The notes: generated by a model from the letters alone, not told the origin. Positions 21,048 to 30,335 are shown, counted from the stretch's first letter. The stretch is DNA of 64,000 nt from Riemerella anatipestifer ATCC 11845 = DSM 15868 (GCF_000252855.1 NC_017045.1:372001-436000); one strand, 5' to 3'. Translations and numbers: made by a program.

Positions 21048-21893
21048 TTGAGATTCCTTATCATCATACCAGCACATAATGAAGAAGATAGTATTTTGCT
21101 ATGTCTAAACTCTTTAGCAGAACAGACTTATCAAAACTTTAACTGCATTATTGTAAATGATGGTTCCACGGATAAAACAGAAAAATTAGTAGAAAATTTT
21201 ATTAAAAAAAATACTTCTTTTAGACTTAAAAATTTAGAATCTTCATTTCACCAGCCGGGGGCAAAGGTAGTTCAAACTTTTTATCAAGGTTTAGAGGAAG
21301 TTTCTTTAGTTGATTTTGATGTTATTTGTAAATTTGATGCCGATGTTATTTTTCCACCACAATATTTAGAAAACATCAATAAAGTCTATACAGAAAATCC
21401 TAAAGCTGGTATGGTCTCTGGATTGGTGTACGTTCAAAACGATAAAGGAGAATGGATTTATGAAAATTTATCCTCAAGAAATCACGTCAGAGGTCCTATA
21501 AAATCTTACCGAAAAGATTGTTTTTTAGCAATGAATGGACTTCGCTCCGTATTGGGTTGGGATAATATAGATGTTATGTTAGCTCAAATGAATGGTTATG
21601 AAACAGTTACTATTAAAAATCTTTGGGTAAAACATTTAAGACCCACAGCTTATAAATACAAATCTCAAAAAGCTGAAAAATTGGGAGAATATTTTTACAA
21701 TATAGGACTTAATTTGCCTTTAGCGATGATATCATCTGCGAAGTCGTCTTTTAAAAATAGTTCTTTTTCAGAATTTTTTATAACAATGAAGAGCTTTTTA
21801 TCTCAAAATAAGCCTTTGCAATTAACTCAGGAAGAAATTAAATTCATTAGAAAATTGAGAAATCCTCTACAAAAAATATTTAACAGACAATAA
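21048..21893 (+). CDS. GT-A family 2 glycosyltransferase, TTG start
   Basis: 281 residues. The sequence opens directly with the GT2 first strand RFLIIIPAHNEE, and an in-frame TAA lies three codons upstream (21039-21041). The TTG at 21048 is thus the only plausible start. Motifs: VNDGSTDKT near 38-46, then KFDADVIFP near 93-101 for the metal-binding DxD, and the acceptor motif LGWDNIDV near 169. Unlike the GT at 8854 it has no obvious tail helix. The acceptor is unknown. phoH follows 18 bp later, so the two may be cotranscribed. Confidence 0.85.
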   Translation: MRFLIIIPAHNEEDSILLCLNSLAEQTYQNFNCIIVNDGSTDKTEKLVENFIKKNTSFRLKNLESSFHQPGAKVVQTFYQGLEEVSLVDFDVICKFDADVIFPPQYLENINKVYTENPKAGMVSGLVYVQNDKGEWIYENLSSRNHVRGPIKSYRKDCFLAMNGLRSVLGWDNIDVMLAQMNGYETVTIKNLWVKHLRPTAYKYKSQKAEKLGEYFYNIGLNLPLAMISSAKSSFKNSSFSEFFITMKSFLSQNKPLQLTQEEIKFIRKLRNPLQKIFNRQ

Positions 21894-21911
21894 ATCTATC
21901 ACTTAGTATAT

Positions 21912-22865
21912 ATGGAATTAACTTACGAAATCTCAGGAATAGAAATTAAAACCTTTTACGGAGTTCAAAATCAGTTTTTTAATCTGATAAAATCTTCGTT
22001 TCCTACCCTTAAAATAACAGGGAGAGACCATTTCATATTCGCTATGGGAAATCCCGAAACTTTGGAAGTATTAAAAGAAAAATTAAACGATATTGTAAAA
22101 TTTATCACTAAACATAATACTATTACCATTAAAGATGTAGAAAGTATCTTGATGATAAAAGACGAAAAAGAAAAACAACTCGTCTTTGACCAAGATATTA
22201 TAGTGAAAGGAGTTCAGGGGAAAATCATTAAAGCTAAAACCACTAACCTCAAAAAACTCGTAAAGGAAACAGAAACAAAAGATATGGTATTCGCCATAGG
22301 TCCTGCGGGTACAGGAAAAACTTATACCAGTGTAGCTTTGGCAGTAAGAGCTTTAAAGGAGAAACAAGTAAGACGGATTATCCTCACACGCCCTGCGGTG
22401 GAAGCGGGGGAGAGCCTTGGTTTTCTACCTGGGGACTTAAAGGAGAAGCTAGACCCATATCTACAACCGCTTTATGATGCTTTGCGAGATATGATACCAC
22501 ACGAAAAGCTAGAAGGATTTATTGAAAAAAAAGTGATAGAAGTAGCTCCATTAGCTTTTATGAGAGGGCGAACTTTGGACGATGCTTTTGTAATTTTAGA
22601 CGAAGCACAAAATACAACTCATGCCCAAATGAAAATGTTTCTAACAAGAATGGGGATGAATGCTAAATTCATAATCACAGGTGACCCCACACAAGTAGAT
22701 TTACCATATAAGCAAAAATCGGGATTGAAAGAGGCTATGCATATCCTAGAAAACATTAAGGAAATAGGTTTTGTATATCTTAACGAAGCGGACGTAGTAA
22801 GACACCCTGTGGTTAAAAAGATAATCTCTGCTTATAACGAGGAAGAAAAAAAGGCAAAGCAGTAA
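21912..22865 (+). CDS. phoH: PhoH-family ATPase
   Basis: 317 residues. An N-terminal KH-like/PhoH-specific domain (1-110) precedes the P-loop ATPase. Walker A is GPAGTGKT near 130-137, the PhoH signature LTRPAVEAGESLGFLPG is near 158-174, and Walker B is VILDEAQNTT near 222-231. It is a cytoplasmic ATPase linked to RNA metabolism and ribosome-related stress, often found near ybeY/era, and era lies next to it here in convergent orientation. The ATG follows the glycosyltransferase by 18 bp. Confidence 0.93.
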   Translation: MELTYEISGIEIKTFYGVQNQFFNLIKSSFPTLKITGRDHFIFAMGNPETLEVLKEKLNDIVKFITKHNTITIKDVESILMIKDEKEKQLVFDQDIIVKGVQGKIIKAKTTNLKKLVKETETKDMVFAIGPAGTGKTYTSVALAVRALKEKQVRRIILTRPAVEAGESLGFLPGDLKEKLDPYLQPLYDALRDMIPHEKLEGFIEKKVIEVAPLAFMRGRTLDDAFVILDEAQNTTHAQMKMFLTRMGMNAKFIITGDPTQVDLPYKQKSGLKEAMHILENIKEIGFVYLNEADVVRHPVVKKIISAYNEEEKKAKQ

Positions 22866-22872
22866 TAAAAAA

Positions 22873-22905
22873 TAAAAGCCGTTTCAGAAATTGAAACGGC
22901 TTTTA
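22873..22905. terminator. Bidirectional terminator between phoH and era
   Basis: Perfect 13-bp stem TAAAAGCCGTTTC / GAAACGGCTTTTA with a 7-base loop, placed 8 bp after the phoH stop and 3 bp after the end of the convergent era. Confidence 0.9.
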
Positions 22906-22908
22906 AAT

Positions 22909-23784
22909 TTATCTATAACCAAAACTCTTTAAATCTCTTTCATTTTTACGCCAATCTTTTCTAACTTTTACAAAAAGATTAAGGTGAATTTTCTTATCAA
23001 AAAACTTTTCCAAATCAAGTCTCGCCTGTGTGCCTACCTTTTTTATAGCCTCGCCTTTGTGTCCTATTAAAATACCTTTTTGGCTGTCTCTTTCTACATA
23101 GATAATAGAGTCTATAAAGATAATACCTTCTTTTTCTTTAAACATTTCTGTAACCACCTCTACAGAGTAAGGAATTTCTTTTTCATAATTAAGCAAGATT
23201 TTTTCTCTAATAGCCTCATTTACAAAAAAGCGTTCAGATTTATCCGTAAATTGTTCCTTATCGTAGTATGGTGGATTTTCAGGAAGTAAAGATTTCAATT
23301 TTGGTAAAATAACATCTGTATTAAATCCTTCTAGTGCAGATATAGGCAATATTTCTGCCTTAGGGATTTGCTCATGCCAAAAATGCATTGATTTTTCTAA
23401 TTCCTCTTGATTGGTTTGATCTATCTTATTGATAAGGATAAGTACAGGAACAGGAATTTTATTTAATTTTTCAATAAGGAATTCTGAAGGAGCATCTTTA
23501 TCAGTTACATCTACTATAAAAAGAAAGACATCTGCATCTTGCAGAGAATCTTTTACAAAATCCATCATCTTTTCCTGAAGTCCATATTTTGGGTCTAAAA
23601 CTCCTGGGGTGTCAGAAAAAACAATTTGCAAATCAGGTTCATTATAAATCCCGAATATTCTATGTCTTGTGGTTTGTGCTTTTTTAGTTACTATGGCTAG
23701 TTTTTCACCCATCAATTGATTAAGAAGAGTTGATTTGCCAGCATTTGGTTTTCCTACAATATTTACGAATCCTGCTTTGTGCAT
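22909..23784 (-). CDS. era: GTPase Era
   Basis: 291 residues, the normal length. The G-domain motifs are G1 GKPNAGKST near 11-19, G2 with TTRHRI near 38, G3 DTPG near 58, and G4 NKID near 120. The C-terminal KH domain (about 200-291) carries GHKGEAIKKVG, which binds the 3' end of 16S rRNA. Era assists 30S subunit maturation. The ATG at 23784 is fixed by MHKAGFVNIVGKPNAG. It runs convergent to phoH; rplS lies upstream on the same strand but is separated by a terminator. Confidence 0.97.
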   Translation of the reverse strand: MHKAGFVNIVGKPNAGKSTLLNQLMGEKLAIVTKKAQTTRHRIFGIYNEPDLQIVFSDTPGVLDPKYGLQEKMMDFVKDSLQDADVFLFIVDVTDKDAPSEFLIEKLNKIPVPVLILINKIDQTNQEELEKSMHFWHEQIPKAEILPISALEGFNTDVILPKLKSLLPENPPYYDKEQFTDKSERFFVNEAIREKILLNYEKEIPYSVEVVTEMFKEKEGIIFIDSIIYVERDSQKGILIGHKGEAIKKVGTQARLDLEKFFDKKIHLNLFVKVRKDWRKNERDLKSFGYR

Positions 23785-23832
23785 TATATTATTTTATATT
23801 CTACAAAGTTATGAAATGGTCTATAAATAAAA

Positions 23833-23860
23833 AAATCCCTCTAATAATTAAGAGGGATTT
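23833..23860 (-). terminator. Terminator of rplS
   Basis: 10-bp perfect stem AAATCCCTCT / AGAGGGATTT, 8-base loop. On the minus strand it is followed by a T-rich tail. It lies about 29 bp after the rplS stop. Confidence 0.85.
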
Positions 23861-23888
23861 AGGTTTAAATCTTCTAATAAAGCCTAAA

Positions 23889-24245
23889 TTATTTAGCAAT
23901 ATAAGGCTTATCTTTAATTCTAGCTTTTTTACCTCTAAGGTCACGGAAGTAGTAGATTCTAGCTCTTCTTACGCTACCTCTTCTGTCTACTGTGATTTTT
24001 TGTAGAGCAGGCATATTGATAGGGAATACTCTTTCTACGCCAACATCGCCACTCATTTTTCTGATAGTGAAAGTCTTAGTAGCTCCAGTTCCTCTTAGTT
24101 GGATAACCACTCCTTTAAAGAACTGAGTTCTTGTTTTTTGACCTTCTTTAATTTCGTAGTAAACAGTGATGGTATCACCAGCTTTGAATTCAGGGAATTC
24201 TTTTTTTGTAATGTACTTGTCTTGTACGTACTTAATTAAATCCAT
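23889..24245 (-). CDS. rplS: 50S ribosomal protein L19
   Basis: 118 residues, full-length L19. Conserved parts seen: FKAGDTITVYYEIKEG near 20-35, FKGVVIQLRGTGATKTFTIRK near 43-63 and the tail RRARIYYFRDLRGKKARIKD. L19 sits at the 30S-50S interface. It stands alone here, without rimM-trmD as in many bacteria. Promoter box TAATTTTG lies about 70 bp upstream. Confidence 0.98.
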   Translation of the reverse strand: MDLIKYVQDKYITKKEFPEFKAGDTITVYYEIKEGQKTRTQFFKGVVIQLRGTGATKTFTIRKMSGDVGVERVFPINMPALQKITVDRRGSVRRARIYYFRDLRGKKARIKDKPYIAK

Positions 24246-24316
24246 TTTTTAATAAATAAAATAAGTTTATGCCAAACAACATACACGGCTCTCGTCAGAG
24301 GTTGATTAACAGTCGG

Positions 24317-24324
24317 CAAAATTA
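24317..24324 (-). promoter_or_regulatory. -7 promoter box of rplS
   Basis: The minus strand reads TAATTTTG. It predicts a leader of about 65 bases with a small hairpin CTCT-gac-GAGAG, which could be regulatory but is short. Confidence 0.55.
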
Positions 24325-24460
24325 AAATATTTTTTTTAATCAGCCTAATTTTTATGAGAAAATTTACATGTTAGATTCAATAGAGAAAATTTTGCCTCTG
24401 TATGCAAAAAACAATGACAAAATAAAGGTTTAATATCTTTTCAATTGCCTTAGGTTTTAG

Positions 24461-24468
24461 TAAATTTG
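24461..24468 (+). promoter_or_regulatory. -7 promoter box of fhs
   Basis: TAAATTTG, 30 bp before the ATG at 24499. It overlaps the in-frame TTG at 24466, which argues against that TTG as a start codon. Confidence 0.65.
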
Positions 24469-24498
24469 GGCTTAGTTAAATTATTAAAAATAGGTACT

Positions 24499-26175
24499 AT
24501 GAGTTTTCCATCAGATTTAGAAATAGCACAAGACGCAAAAATATTACCGATAAAAGAAATTGCAGCAAAAGTTAACATTCCAGAAGATAATTTAGAACTA
24601 TACGGAAAATATAAAGCTAAACTTCCGTTGTCGTTAATTGACGAGAATAAAATAGAAAAATCTAAACTGATTCTTGTGACTGCAATTACGCCTACCCCAG
24701 CAGGGGAAGGTAAAACTACCGTAAGTATAGGGCTTACCGAGGGACTTAATAAAGTTGGAAAAAAAACTATAGCAGTATTAAGAGAGCCATCTTTAGGTCC
24801 TGTTTTTGGAATTAAGGGTGGAGCTGCAGGTGGTGGTTATTCCCAAGTGATTCCAATGGAAGATATTAATCTGCATTTTACGGGTGATTTTTCTGCCATA
24901 GAAAAGGCGAATAATCTATTGGCAGCAGCCATTGATAATAATATTCAAAATGCATCTCGTTCGCTTAATATAGACCCTAGAACGGTGGTTTGGAAAAGAG
25001 TAATGGATATGAATGATAGGGCTTTAAGACAAATAGTAATTGGGCTTGGAGGTTCTGCAAATGGTATTCCTAGAGAAGATGGTTTCAATATCACACCTGC
25101 TTCTGAAGTTATGGCTATTCTTTGTTTAGCTGAAAATTTCTCGGATCTCAAAAAGCGTTTAGGAAATATCTATGTAGGAAGTACTTATGATAAAAAGCCA
25201 ATCTATGCTAGAGATTTAAATGTTGTAGGGGCAATGGCTATCCTTCTAAAAGATGCTATAAAACCTAATCTCGTGCAAACTCTAGAAGGCAATCCTGCTA
25301 TTTTACATGGTGGACCATTTGCGAGTATAGCACAAGGTACTAATTCTGTTTTAGCGACTAAAATGGGACTTTCTTTAGCTGATTATACCGTAACTGAAGC
25401 TGGTTTTGGAGCAGATTTAGGAGCGGAAAAGTTTCTTAATATTAAATGTGTTTCTTCTGGACTAAAACCTGATGCGGTGGTTGTAGTGGCTACGGTAAGA
25501 GCTTTGAGGCATCACGGAGGAGCTAAAAAAGAGGAGTATAGCACACCTAATCTAGATTTTGTAAAAAAAGGAATAGGTAATTTAGAAAAACATCTGGAAA
25601 ATGTAATGAAATTTGGATTGAAACCTATAGTAGCTATCAATCATTTTGATACAGATAGCGAGGAGGAGATAGAGTTCATTAAAGAAAAGTGTAAAGAAAA
25701 AGGCATAGAAGCTGTGGTTTCCTACGGATTTACCAAAGGCGGAGAAGGTACGAAAGAATTAGCTAAAGTAGTTGCTGAATTAGCGGAAAGCAATAATTGC
25801 AATTTTAAGCCACTTTATGCTTACACAGAAACCATACCAGAAAAAATAGAAAAAATAGCTAAAGAAATCTATGGTGCATCATCTGTTGCCTATACTTCCA
25901 AAGCTAAAACTCAATTGAAAAAGATAGAATCTTTAGGACTTTCAGGACTTCCTGTTTGTATGGTAAAAACACCGAAATCTCTTAGTGATACCGATTCTAA
26001 AATTGGCAGACCTGAAAATTTTGAAGTTACAGTAAGAGAGTTTGAATTTGCTGCTGGAGCAGGATTTGTAATCCCGTTGCTTGGGACTACTATGCGTATG
26101 CCAGGGTTGCCTAGTATCCCTGCTGCCGAAGGAATGGATATAGATGATAATGGCGTAATTACAGGGCTTAGCTAA
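24499..26175 (+). CDS. fhs: Formate-tetrahydrofolate ligase
   Basis: 558 residues from the ATG at 24499, matching the family (about 555-560). It makes 10-formyl-THF from formate, THF and ATP, feeding purine and one-carbon metabolism. Motifs: P-loop TPTPAGEGKTT near 55-65, REPSLGPVFGIKGGAAGGGYSQV near 85-107, and EAGFGADLGAEKF near 300. An upstream in-frame TTG (24466) would add 11 residues but lies inside the -7 box, so I reject it. A YhhN-like gene follows after 10 bp and shares the unit. Confidence 0.97.
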   Translation: MSFPSDLEIAQDAKILPIKEIAAKVNIPEDNLELYGKYKAKLPLSLIDENKIEKSKLILVTAITPTPAGEGKTTVSIGLTEGLNKVGKKTIAVLREPSLGPVFGIKGGAAGGGYSQVIPMEDINLHFTGDFSAIEKANNLLAAAIDNNIQNASRSLNIDPRTVVWKRVMDMNDRALRQIVIGLGGSANGIPREDGFNITPASEVMAILCLAENFSDLKKRLGNIYVGSTYDKKPIYARDLNVVGAMAILLKDAIKPNLVQTLEGNPAILHGGPFASIAQGTNSVLATKMGLSLADYTVTEAGFGADLGAEKFLNIKCVSSGLKPDAVVVVATVRALRHHGGAKKEEYSTPNLDFVKKGIGNLEKHLENVMKFGLKPIVAINHFDTDSEEEIEFIKEKCKEKGIEAVVSYGFTKGGEGTKELAKVVAELAESNNCNFKPLYAYTETIPEKIEKIAKEIYGASSVAYTSKAKTQLKKIESLGLSGLPVCMVKTPKSLSDTDSKIGRPENFEVTVREFEFAAGAGFVIPLLGTTMRMPGLPSIPAAEGMDIDDNGVITGLS

Positions 26176-26185
26176 TAATTAGGAA

Positions 26186-26830
26186 ATGAAAAAGACGGGC
26201 TACATCATACTATTGAGTATTGTTTTCATTGTAGATTTACTAGGAATCTATTTTGATAAAATAGGGGTAAGAGTATATAGTAAGCCATTACTAATTCCCA
26301 TAATAGCTTTAATTTATTATCAACTTAATAAAACTGAATCGCTGAGTAATAATAAACTTTTTTTAACAGGATTATTTTTTAGTTTTTTAGGTGATGTTTT
26401 CTTACTAAAAGATTCTGGTTTTTTGTATGGGTTAGCTAGTTTTTTATTAGCACATATTTTTTACATTATCTGTTTTTATAGAATAAAGTCGCCTCGATTT
26501 TCTTTAGTAAAATTACTGCCAATAGCTATTTATTTAGCTACTTTTATTAGTTTGTTTTGGAGTCATTTAGGTGATATGAAAATCCCTGTAATTGTGTATG
26601 CTTCTGCTATATCAGTAATGCTTTATTTTTCGTTAGGCTTAAAAAATAAATACATTAAATTTGGAGCTTTGTTTTTTGTAATATCAGATACGATTCTTGC
26701 TCATTCTATTTTCTTTGAATATAATGTGTACAAAGGTCTTGCGGTAATGATAACTTATATTATAGCTCAAGTATGTTTAGTTTATGGTGTCTATAAAATT
26801 AGTAAAACCCCAAAGTATCTAAATACCTAA
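26186..26830 (+). CDS. YhhN-family integral membrane protein (possible lysoplasmalogenase)
   Basis: 214 residues, almost entirely hydrophobic, with about eight transmembrane helices. The pattern SFLGDVFLL near 67-75, then a central AHIFYIICFY, and ISDTILAHSIFF near 163-174 are characteristic of the YhhN/TMEM86 family, where the conserved acidic residues lie in membrane helices. Some members hydrolyse lysoplasmalogen; that activity is not shown here. Ten bp after fhs, so probably cotranscribed, although no functional link is obvious. Confidence 0.75.
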   Translation: MKKTGYIILLSIVFIVDLLGIYFDKIGVRVYSKPLLIPIIALIYYQLNKTESLSNNKLFLTGLFFSFLGDVFLLKDSGFLYGLASFLLAHIFYIICFYRIKSPRFSLVKLLPIAIYLATFISLFWSHLGDMKIPVIVYASAISVMLYFSLGLKNKYIKFGALFFVISDTILAHSIFFEYNVYKGLAVMITYIIAQVCLVYGVYKISKTPKYLNT

Positions 26831-26852
26831 AACTTAATACCGCCCTTAAAGT

Positions 26853-26887
26853 AAAAATAGAGTTGTAGTAAATACAACTCTATTTTT
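26853..26887. terminator. Bidirectional terminator after the YhhN gene
   Basis: Perfect 15-bp stem AAAAATAGAGTTGTA / TACAACTCTATTTTT with a 5-base loop. It serves the YhhN gene and the convergent metallophosphoesterase. Confidence 0.9.
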
Positions 26888-26910
26888 CATTTGTTAGAAA
26901 TAGACTATTT

Positions 26911-28734
26911 TTATTTTACAATTATCTTATGGTTTGAGGTTGCTCCATTAGTCTGTATTACTCTAACAACATAGGCTCCTTTATTCAAGCTTTTAACATC
27001 TATTTTATTAGTATTTGTACTCAATATTAGTTTACCATCCATACCATAAATATCAGCCTGATGTACATTTTCTGCATTGATATTTAAAATATCCGTAGCA
27101 GGTATAGGATATACAGCAATATCTGATTTACTTGATTTTGAAACAGCGTCTGTTCCTAGTGTATCATCTTGTTTTATTATTTTTATTTCATCAAAAAGGT
27201 AAGCTTCTCCCTTTTCATTTACAGCATAGGTGGTAATTTTCATACTTTCGTCTGTTACCACTACATTACTAAAAGTAGGTTCATCAGTTTGTCCTAACCT
27301 TCCCGTAAACAGGCTAAAATAATCTGGCACTCCCGTTACACTCTCAAAAGATTTCATTTCGGCCTCTGTTCTAGGTGAATATTTTTTAACTCCCGCAGAA
27401 TTATTTACCATATATACAGTACCTTTTTGAACATTATAGGTGCCACCTTCTTTCCCTGTCATATTGGCCCTTGTACCTCCAGGAACTTCTTTAATATCAG
27501 TAACTGCATTAGGTACTAACTTCTTATCATAAACAGGACCTATAACTTCATAAACATGGTCGTGCCCTTGAAAATAGAAATCAATATCATTTTTATCTAT
27601 GTAAGAAATCATTGCTTCTCTAATGGTTTTCAAATCTGCCTTGGCGTGATGATTAGCACCTGTGTAAATATTTCTATGCGAAGCTAAAAAACGCCATTTT
27701 ACATCTGGATATTTAGCAACTTGTTCACTAATCCAATTACCCAAATGATCTAGATAACCAGGCGTTCTATACTCTTCGTAATTAAGAATAATGAACAAAG
27801 CATTTCCATAAACAAAAGAGTAATTAGTACCATCTATCTTTGTTGCAAAACTAGGATTTTCTTTATTGTAAGAATCATCAGTATTAAAGTGGCGAAAAAA
27901 GTTTTTATCTACTATACTTACATCATGATTTCCCAACACAGGTACTATAGGCATTTTCATCCAATGATTTTGCATAGTAGCAAACCATCTTTCCCATTCC
28001 CACTCAGAAGAAGAAGATTTTGTAGTAGAGGTGGACGATGTCTCTATAAAATCTCCCGTATTTAGGTTAAACCTCGCATTGGGAAACATCTCCATAGCTT
28101 TTGTTACGGTATATTGAGATACATCAAACATCATAGGAGTATTAGCCTGAGTATCTGTGGTATAATTAAATGTGAAAGAGGATGTATTAGGAGCCGTTCG
28201 GAAAGAGCCTATACTACTCCAAGCTCCTGGTTTACCTACTCTAAAAGAATATTCTGTATCTGGAGTAAGATTTTCTGCTACGGCTTTATGAGAGATATAC
28301 TCCCTTGTTGCAGGATTTTGAATATCAATATATTTTGGAAATGCAAAGTTTAGGTAATCTAGTACCATTGTATTCTTATTAGCATTAAGATAATTTAAGC
28401 TAATCTTTTCTCCTAAAGCACTAAATTCTATAGCATTTACAAAATCATCTTCCTTGGCATTAGATTTTGCAACAATTTGTACAACGCTATTTTCATTCTC
28501 CACAATATCATTTGTAAACCAGCAGAAGCCAAGCCTCGTTTTGGGATCTCCATTGAGTACCATATTGATACTAAATGGCGTAGTGTTTGGTCTTAAGACT
28601 CTACTGTCTCCAAAAGATAAAAAATACTCTGTTACAGAAGGTACAGAATATTTTTCTATTTGGGAGTAAACTCGATTAGAAGCAACGCATACCGTTAACA
28701 AACTCAATAGTAATTTAATTTTTTTCATATTCAC
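26911..28734 (-). CDS. Secreted purple-acid-phosphatase-like metallophosphoesterase with T9SS sorting domain
   Basis: 607 residues. Signal peptide 1-24 (ending RVYSQ), then an N-terminal fibronectin-like domain (about 45-195) as in purple acid phosphatases. The calcineurin-like catalytic domain follows (about 195-430). Metal ligands visible are DTQA, GDFIE, the GNHD motif, ASHRN and GHDHVYE. The end is a type A T9SS sorting domain (about 535-607: VYPIPATDILNI, DIYGMDGKLI, final KIIVK), so it is secreted or attached to the cell surface. It probably releases phosphate from organic esters; substrate unknown. Single gene. Confidence 0.9.
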   Translation of the reverse strand: MNMKKIKLLLSLLTVCVASNRVYSQIEKYSVPSVTEYFLSFGDSRVLRPNTTPFSINMVLNGDPKTRLGFCWFTNDIVENENSVVQIVAKSNAKEDDFVNAIEFSALGEKISLNYLNANKNTMVLDYLNFAFPKYIDIQNPATREYISHKAVAENLTPDTEYSFRVGKPGAWSSIGSFRTAPNTSSFTFNYTTDTQANTPMMFDVSQYTVTKAMEMFPNARFNLNTGDFIETSSTSTTKSSSSEWEWERWFATMQNHWMKMPIVPVLGNHDVSIVDKNFFRHFNTDDSYNKENPSFATKIDGTNYSFVYGNALFIILNYEEYRTPGYLDHLGNWISEQVAKYPDVKWRFLASHRNIYTGANHHAKADLKTIREAMISYIDKNDIDFYFQGHDHVYEVIGPVYDKKLVPNAVTDIKEVPGGTRANMTGKEGGTYNVQKGTVYMVNNSAGVKKYSPRTEAEMKSFESVTGVPDYFSLFTGRLGQTDEPTFSNVVVTDESMKITTYAVNEKGEAYLFDEIKIIKQDDTLGTDAVSKSSKSDIAVYPIPATDILNINAENVHQADIYGMDGKLILSTNTNKIDVKSLNKGAYVVRVIQTNGATSNHKIIVK

Positions 28735-29059
28735 CTTAGTTTAATTTTACGGTTGCAAGTAAGCATTTATTCTTAAACAGAATATGAAGTGTATATTAAA
28801 AAAAGGTTAAACTTGATTATTATGTCATAAAAGCTTTTAGGATAGGATATAACCACATCTACTTTATGGTAAAATCTTGCGTGAGGGCGGAAAGCTTTGT
28901 GGGAGCTTTTTTGGAAGGGAAATGTTCAGGCAAAAAAGAGCAACTACCTGAAGACTGACGGCGTAGATTCAGTTTTGAACATTGGAGACCAACACGCCAT
29001 AATACCAAAGGAGGCATAAGCCTCCCTCATATAGTTTTTATCATATATATCAAATGGGG
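28735..29059. other. Intergenic island with GC-richer segment, unexplained
   Basis: The part from about 28840 to 29030 is visibly richer in G and C than the flanks. It holds a plus-strand hairpin AAAGCT/AGCTTT followed by six T (28891-28911) and overlapping short ORFs in all frames. One is an ATG-started 30-codon ORF at 28866-28958 (MVKSCVRAESF at its start). Another frame, ending at the TAA after KEA (about 29019), also looks protein-like. None has a clear promoter. It may be a remnant of a mobile or multi-copy sequence or a small RNA; I cannot decide. Confidence 0.4.
29010..29025 (-). terminator. Candidate terminator hairpin after the nucleoside phosphorylase
   Basis: GGAGGC / GCCTCC with the loop ATAA. 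On the minus strand the tail is TTTGG, a poor T run, so it may be a weak terminator. Confidence 0.45.
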
Positions 29060-29914
29060 TTATTTAATAATTCTATCCAACACCCATTCTATCATATTTT
29101 TTTCTGAAGTGTGGTGGTCAGCAGAAAACTCACCTCTACGGCGGTTGGCAATTACACAGTTCACGGTAAGAGCTTTATGACCAAGTAGCTTTGATAGACC
29201 ATAGATTGCGGAAGTTTCCATCTCAAAGTTAGAAACTCCTAAATCGTTAAGGGTTTCTAAGAAGTTTTCATCTACGGCTTTAAGCCTTAGCTGTCTTCCT
29301 TGTGGAGCATAGAATCCAGGGAAAGTAGCGGTGTTTCCGTGGTATTTGGCATCTTTGTAATAATCTGAAATATCTTCTGCCCAATCTGAAAAATAAAGCA
29401 TTGATTTTATTTTCTCATAAGGGAACTTTTCTAAGAAATTTCTAGAAAATTCATTTTCAAACTGATAGTCTTGGTAGAAATGTAACAAACCGTCAAGTCC
29501 CACCACATTTTGAGTTACCAGCATATTATCTACCTCTATATCAGGGTTTACACTACCACAAGTTCCTAAACGGAACAACTGTAACGCAGTATGTTCTGAC
29601 TTGAATTCTTTATTTTTCAAATCAATATTTACCAAGGCATCTAGCTCATTCATTACGATGTCTATATTCTCAGTACCGATACCTGATGACATCACCGTAA
29701 TTCTTTCCCCTCTAAGCGTTCCTGTATGTGTATAGAATTCCCTTTTGTTCTTTTTGATTTCTATTTTATCAAAATATTTAGAAACCTTAGGAACACGGTC
29801 TGGGTCTCCTACCAAAATTATTTTTTCTGCAATATCCTCTGGAAGCAAATTAAGGTGATACACACTTCCGTCTTCATTAAGCACCAGTTCTGATGCAGCT
29901 AACTTATTAAGCAT
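29060..29914 (-). CDS. Nucleoside phosphorylase (uridine phosphorylase-like)
   Basis: 284 residues. PNP/UDP family: the phosphate site starts at ILVGDPDRVPKV near 32-43, then the family block SSGIGTENIDIV near 78-89, and LGTCGSV near 116-122. FEMETSAIYGLSKLLGH near 224-240 holds the conserved Met-Glu that binds the ribose. It cleaves a nucleoside with phosphate to base and ribose-1-phosphate in salvage. The length and the missing hexamer signatures of PNP fit the udp branch, but the exact base is uncertain. The SUI1-like gene lies 18 bp upstream on the same strand. Confidence 0.88.
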   Translation of the reverse strand: MLNKLAASELVLNEDGSVYHLNLLPEDIAEKIILVGDPDRVPKVSKYFDKIEIKKNKREFYTHTGTLRGERITVMSSGIGTENIDIVMNELDALVNIDLKNKEFKSEHTALQLFRLGTCGSVNPDIEVDNMLVTQNVVGLDGLLHFYQDYQFENEFSRNFLEKFPYEKIKSMLYFSDWAEDISDYYKDAKYHGNTATFPGFYAPQGRQLRLKAVDENFLETLNDLGVSNFEMETSAIYGLSKLLGHKALTVNCVIANRRRGEFSADHHTSEKNMIEWVLDRIIK

Positions 29915-29932
29915 AATTATATATTTTTTATT

Positions 29933-30262
29933 TTATCCTCCTACTCGTTTTGTTTTGTATCCCATTTCTTTAAGAATGTCCATTATCTTATCCCTGTTGT
30001 CGCCTTGTATAATGATAATGCCGTCTTTTTCGGAACCACCTATTCCTAAAGTTGTTTTAATTTTTTTAGAAATTTGTTTTAGTTCATCATCATTACCTTC
30101 AAAGCCTTCAATCAGAGTTACGGGCTTACCATTTCTCCCTTTTTTTTCATATTTACAGATAAGAGGCTCTTTTTGAATAGAAGTTTCTGTCTCCTCTTCA
30201 ATTTCAAAGTCTTGCTCTATATGGTCAGGAAAAAGGTTCTTTAGTTGGTCTCTTAAATCCAT
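29933..30262 (-). CDS. SUI1/eIF1-like translation factor (YciH family)
   Basis: 109 residues, with a SUI1 fold in the C-terminal 75 residues: GRNGKPVTLIEGFEGND near 42-58, LKQISKKIKTTLGIGGSEKDG near 61-81, and IIIQGDNRDKIMDILKEMGYK near 82-102. The N-terminal 30 residues are acidic and probably flexible. Bacterial members resemble eukaryotic eIF1, which controls start-codon choice. Their bacterial role is less settled. The pairing with a non-AUG infC in the same genome segment is worth noting but does not show a link. Confidence 0.88.
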   Translation of the reverse strand: MDLRDQLKNLFPDHIEQDFEIEEETETSIQKEPLICKYEKKGRNGKPVTLIEGFEGNDDELKQISKKIKTTLGIGGSEKDGIIIIQGDNRDKIMDILKEMGYKTKRVGG

Positions 30263-30335
30263 GTTTCAAAGGTAGTAATTTGTTCTTAATTCTGATGCTA
30301 TTTTGGAAGTGATTTTTTGCAGTTCTTCATAAAGA

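Noticed and set aside
24466-24498. The TTG at 24466 as start of fhs
   Set aside because: It lies inside the -7 box of the promoter, and the family start matches the ATG at 24499. The same reasoning rejects TTG 33021 for parE; TTG 57988 for purL and TTG 40271 for nhaA lack family support.
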